A stretch of DNA of 5,835 nt from an uncultured Sulfolobales archaeon (GTDB taxonomy: Archaea > Thermoproteota > Thermoprotei_A > Sulfolobales > Desulfurococcaceae), in NCBI GenBank assembly GCA_938003605.1, contig CALKYD010000094.1, positions 1 to 5,835 of the forward strand. The letters are read 5' to 3'. A model generated the notes under the pieces. That model was given only the letters and a program-made list of their open reading frames with translations, was not told the origin of the DNA and did no database searches. Shown one piece after another: positions 5,084 to 5,835 of the stretch; the stretch's first letter is position 1; the number at the start of each line of letters is the position of its first letter. Made by a program: the position numbers and the translations under genes.

Positions 5084-5835
5084 TTGAGTTGGAGCATACT
5101 TGAATTGCTTAGAAGCAATCCAGATGCATTAAGAGAGCACGTTAAGAAGAGATTTATGGATCCATCGGTAGTCGATAGAGCTCGCGACTTAGATCTGAAG
5201 TGGAGGAGAATGCTGAGGGAAGCCGATGAGCTTAGGCATAAACATAACGTAATCAGTAGAAGCGTGCAGAAGCTTCAAGGCAGTGAGAGGGAGAAAGCTC
5301 TTAGTGAGGCTAGGGAACTCCTAGAGAAGCTTGAAGCTATTGAAAGGGAGCTCAAGGCTGTTGAGCTTGAGAGGGAGAAAGCTCTGTTAGAGCTGCCCAA
5401 CATAGTTCATGAATCAGTCCCTCTTGGACCAGACGACTCATACAATGTCCCCATAAGGTTCTGGGGTAGAGCTAAGGTGTGGAACGGGTACTTGGAGCAG
5501 TTTAAGGAGCAGACTGAGAAGTATGGGTTTAAAGTAGAGTGTGAACTTATTGATTGGAGGCCTATTGGACATGCTGATATGCTTGAGGAAGTATTGATGC
5601 TTGGGAATACCCTTAAAGCTAGTGAAGTAGCTGGAAGTAGGTTCTACTACTTGTTCAACGACTTAGTCTGGCTTGACTTAGCCTTACTGCTGTACGCTAT
5701 CGACTTCCTTACTGCTAAGGGGTATACGCTAGTCCTCCCTCCATACATGTTGAAGGAGAAAGTAATGATGGGAGTCATTGATTTCGCCACATTTAAGGAT
5801 GCAATATATAGAATTGAGGGCGAGGATCTATACTT
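5084..5835 (+). CDS. serS: Seryl-tRNA synthetase, N-terminal part (3' end outside window)
   Basis: Class II aminoacyl-tRNA synthetase that activates serine and charges tRNA-Ser. The 250 visible codons run off the window; the full protein should be about 455 residues. MSWSILELLRSNP is the usual opening. A charged heptad-rich segment (about 30-105) forms the long antiparallel coiled coil that grips the tRNA-Ser variable arm. The catalytic domain then begins: DDSYNVPIRFWGRA, IDWRPIGHADMLE, EVAGSRFYYLFND and the motif 1 region GYTLVLPPYM (213-222), ending in IYRIEGEDLY. This is the common SerRS type, not the rare methanogen type. Motifs 2 and 3 lie beyond the window. I chose TTG at 5084 because GGTG precedes it by six bases and it yields MSWS; a GTG at 5075 in frame would add three residues without a ribosome binding site. 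Frame is intact throughout. Confidence 0.95.
   Translation, partial: MSWSILELLRSNPDALREHVKKRFMDPSVVDRARDLDLKWRRMLREADELRHKHNVISRSVQKLQGSEREKALSEARELLEKLEAIERELKAVELEREKALLELPNIVHESVPLGPDDSYNVPIRFWGRAKVWNGYLEQFKEQTEKYGFKVECELIDWRPIGHADMLEEVLMLGNTLKASEVAGSRFYYLFNDLVWLDLALLLYAIDFLTAKGYTLVLPPYMLKEKVMMGVIDFATFKDAIYRIEGEDLY

Overview
The window looks like a chromosomal segment of a thermophilic crenarchaeote (Thermoproteota). The evidence is a short archaeal-type triose-phosphate isomerase end, an archaeal/crenarchaeal-type seryl-tRNA synthetase, TTG start codons behind GGTG-type Shine-Dalgarno sites, A/T-rich TATA-type promoters 30-40 bases ahead of genes, and an intron-containing tRNA-Thr with a U discriminator. 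I cannot name the genus. All protein genes that look intact are on the + strand. The tRNA and two of the gene remnants are on the - strand.

Layout: 1-243, the last 80 codons of tpiA. 393-1244, an M55 D-aminopeptidase (DppA family), whose start I place at a TTG 60 bases inside the longest open frame. 1245-1932, a gene-poor stretch that is not empty: it begins with a decayed reading frame resembling the zinc-ribbon end of a TnpB-type transposon protein (+ strand) and ends with a short fragment resembling the C-terminus of a sugar-type ABC transporter ATPase (- strand). 1933-3102, a class V aminotransferase (serine-pyruvate/alanine-glyoxylate type). 3139-3189, a potential branched RNA fold. 3191-3297 (-), tRNA-Thr(CGT) with a 33-base intron. 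3402-3664 (-), a broken gene for an EVE-domain protein that keeps its promoter and ribosome binding site. 3879-4991, an M29 metallo-aminopeptidase. 5084 to the end, the first 250 codons of serS.

The intact genes are housekeeping or amino-acid/peptide metabolism: glycolysis/gluconeogenesis (tpiA), peptide trimming (M55 and M29 peptidases), amino-acid/2-oxo-acid exchange (aminotransferase) and translation (tRNA-Thr, serS). Each has its own spacing and a promoter candidate, so I see independent units rather than one operon. I did not find a new biological system. The notable content lies in the two 'intergenic' stretches, which carry three decaying gene fossils, and in the intron-bearing tRNA.
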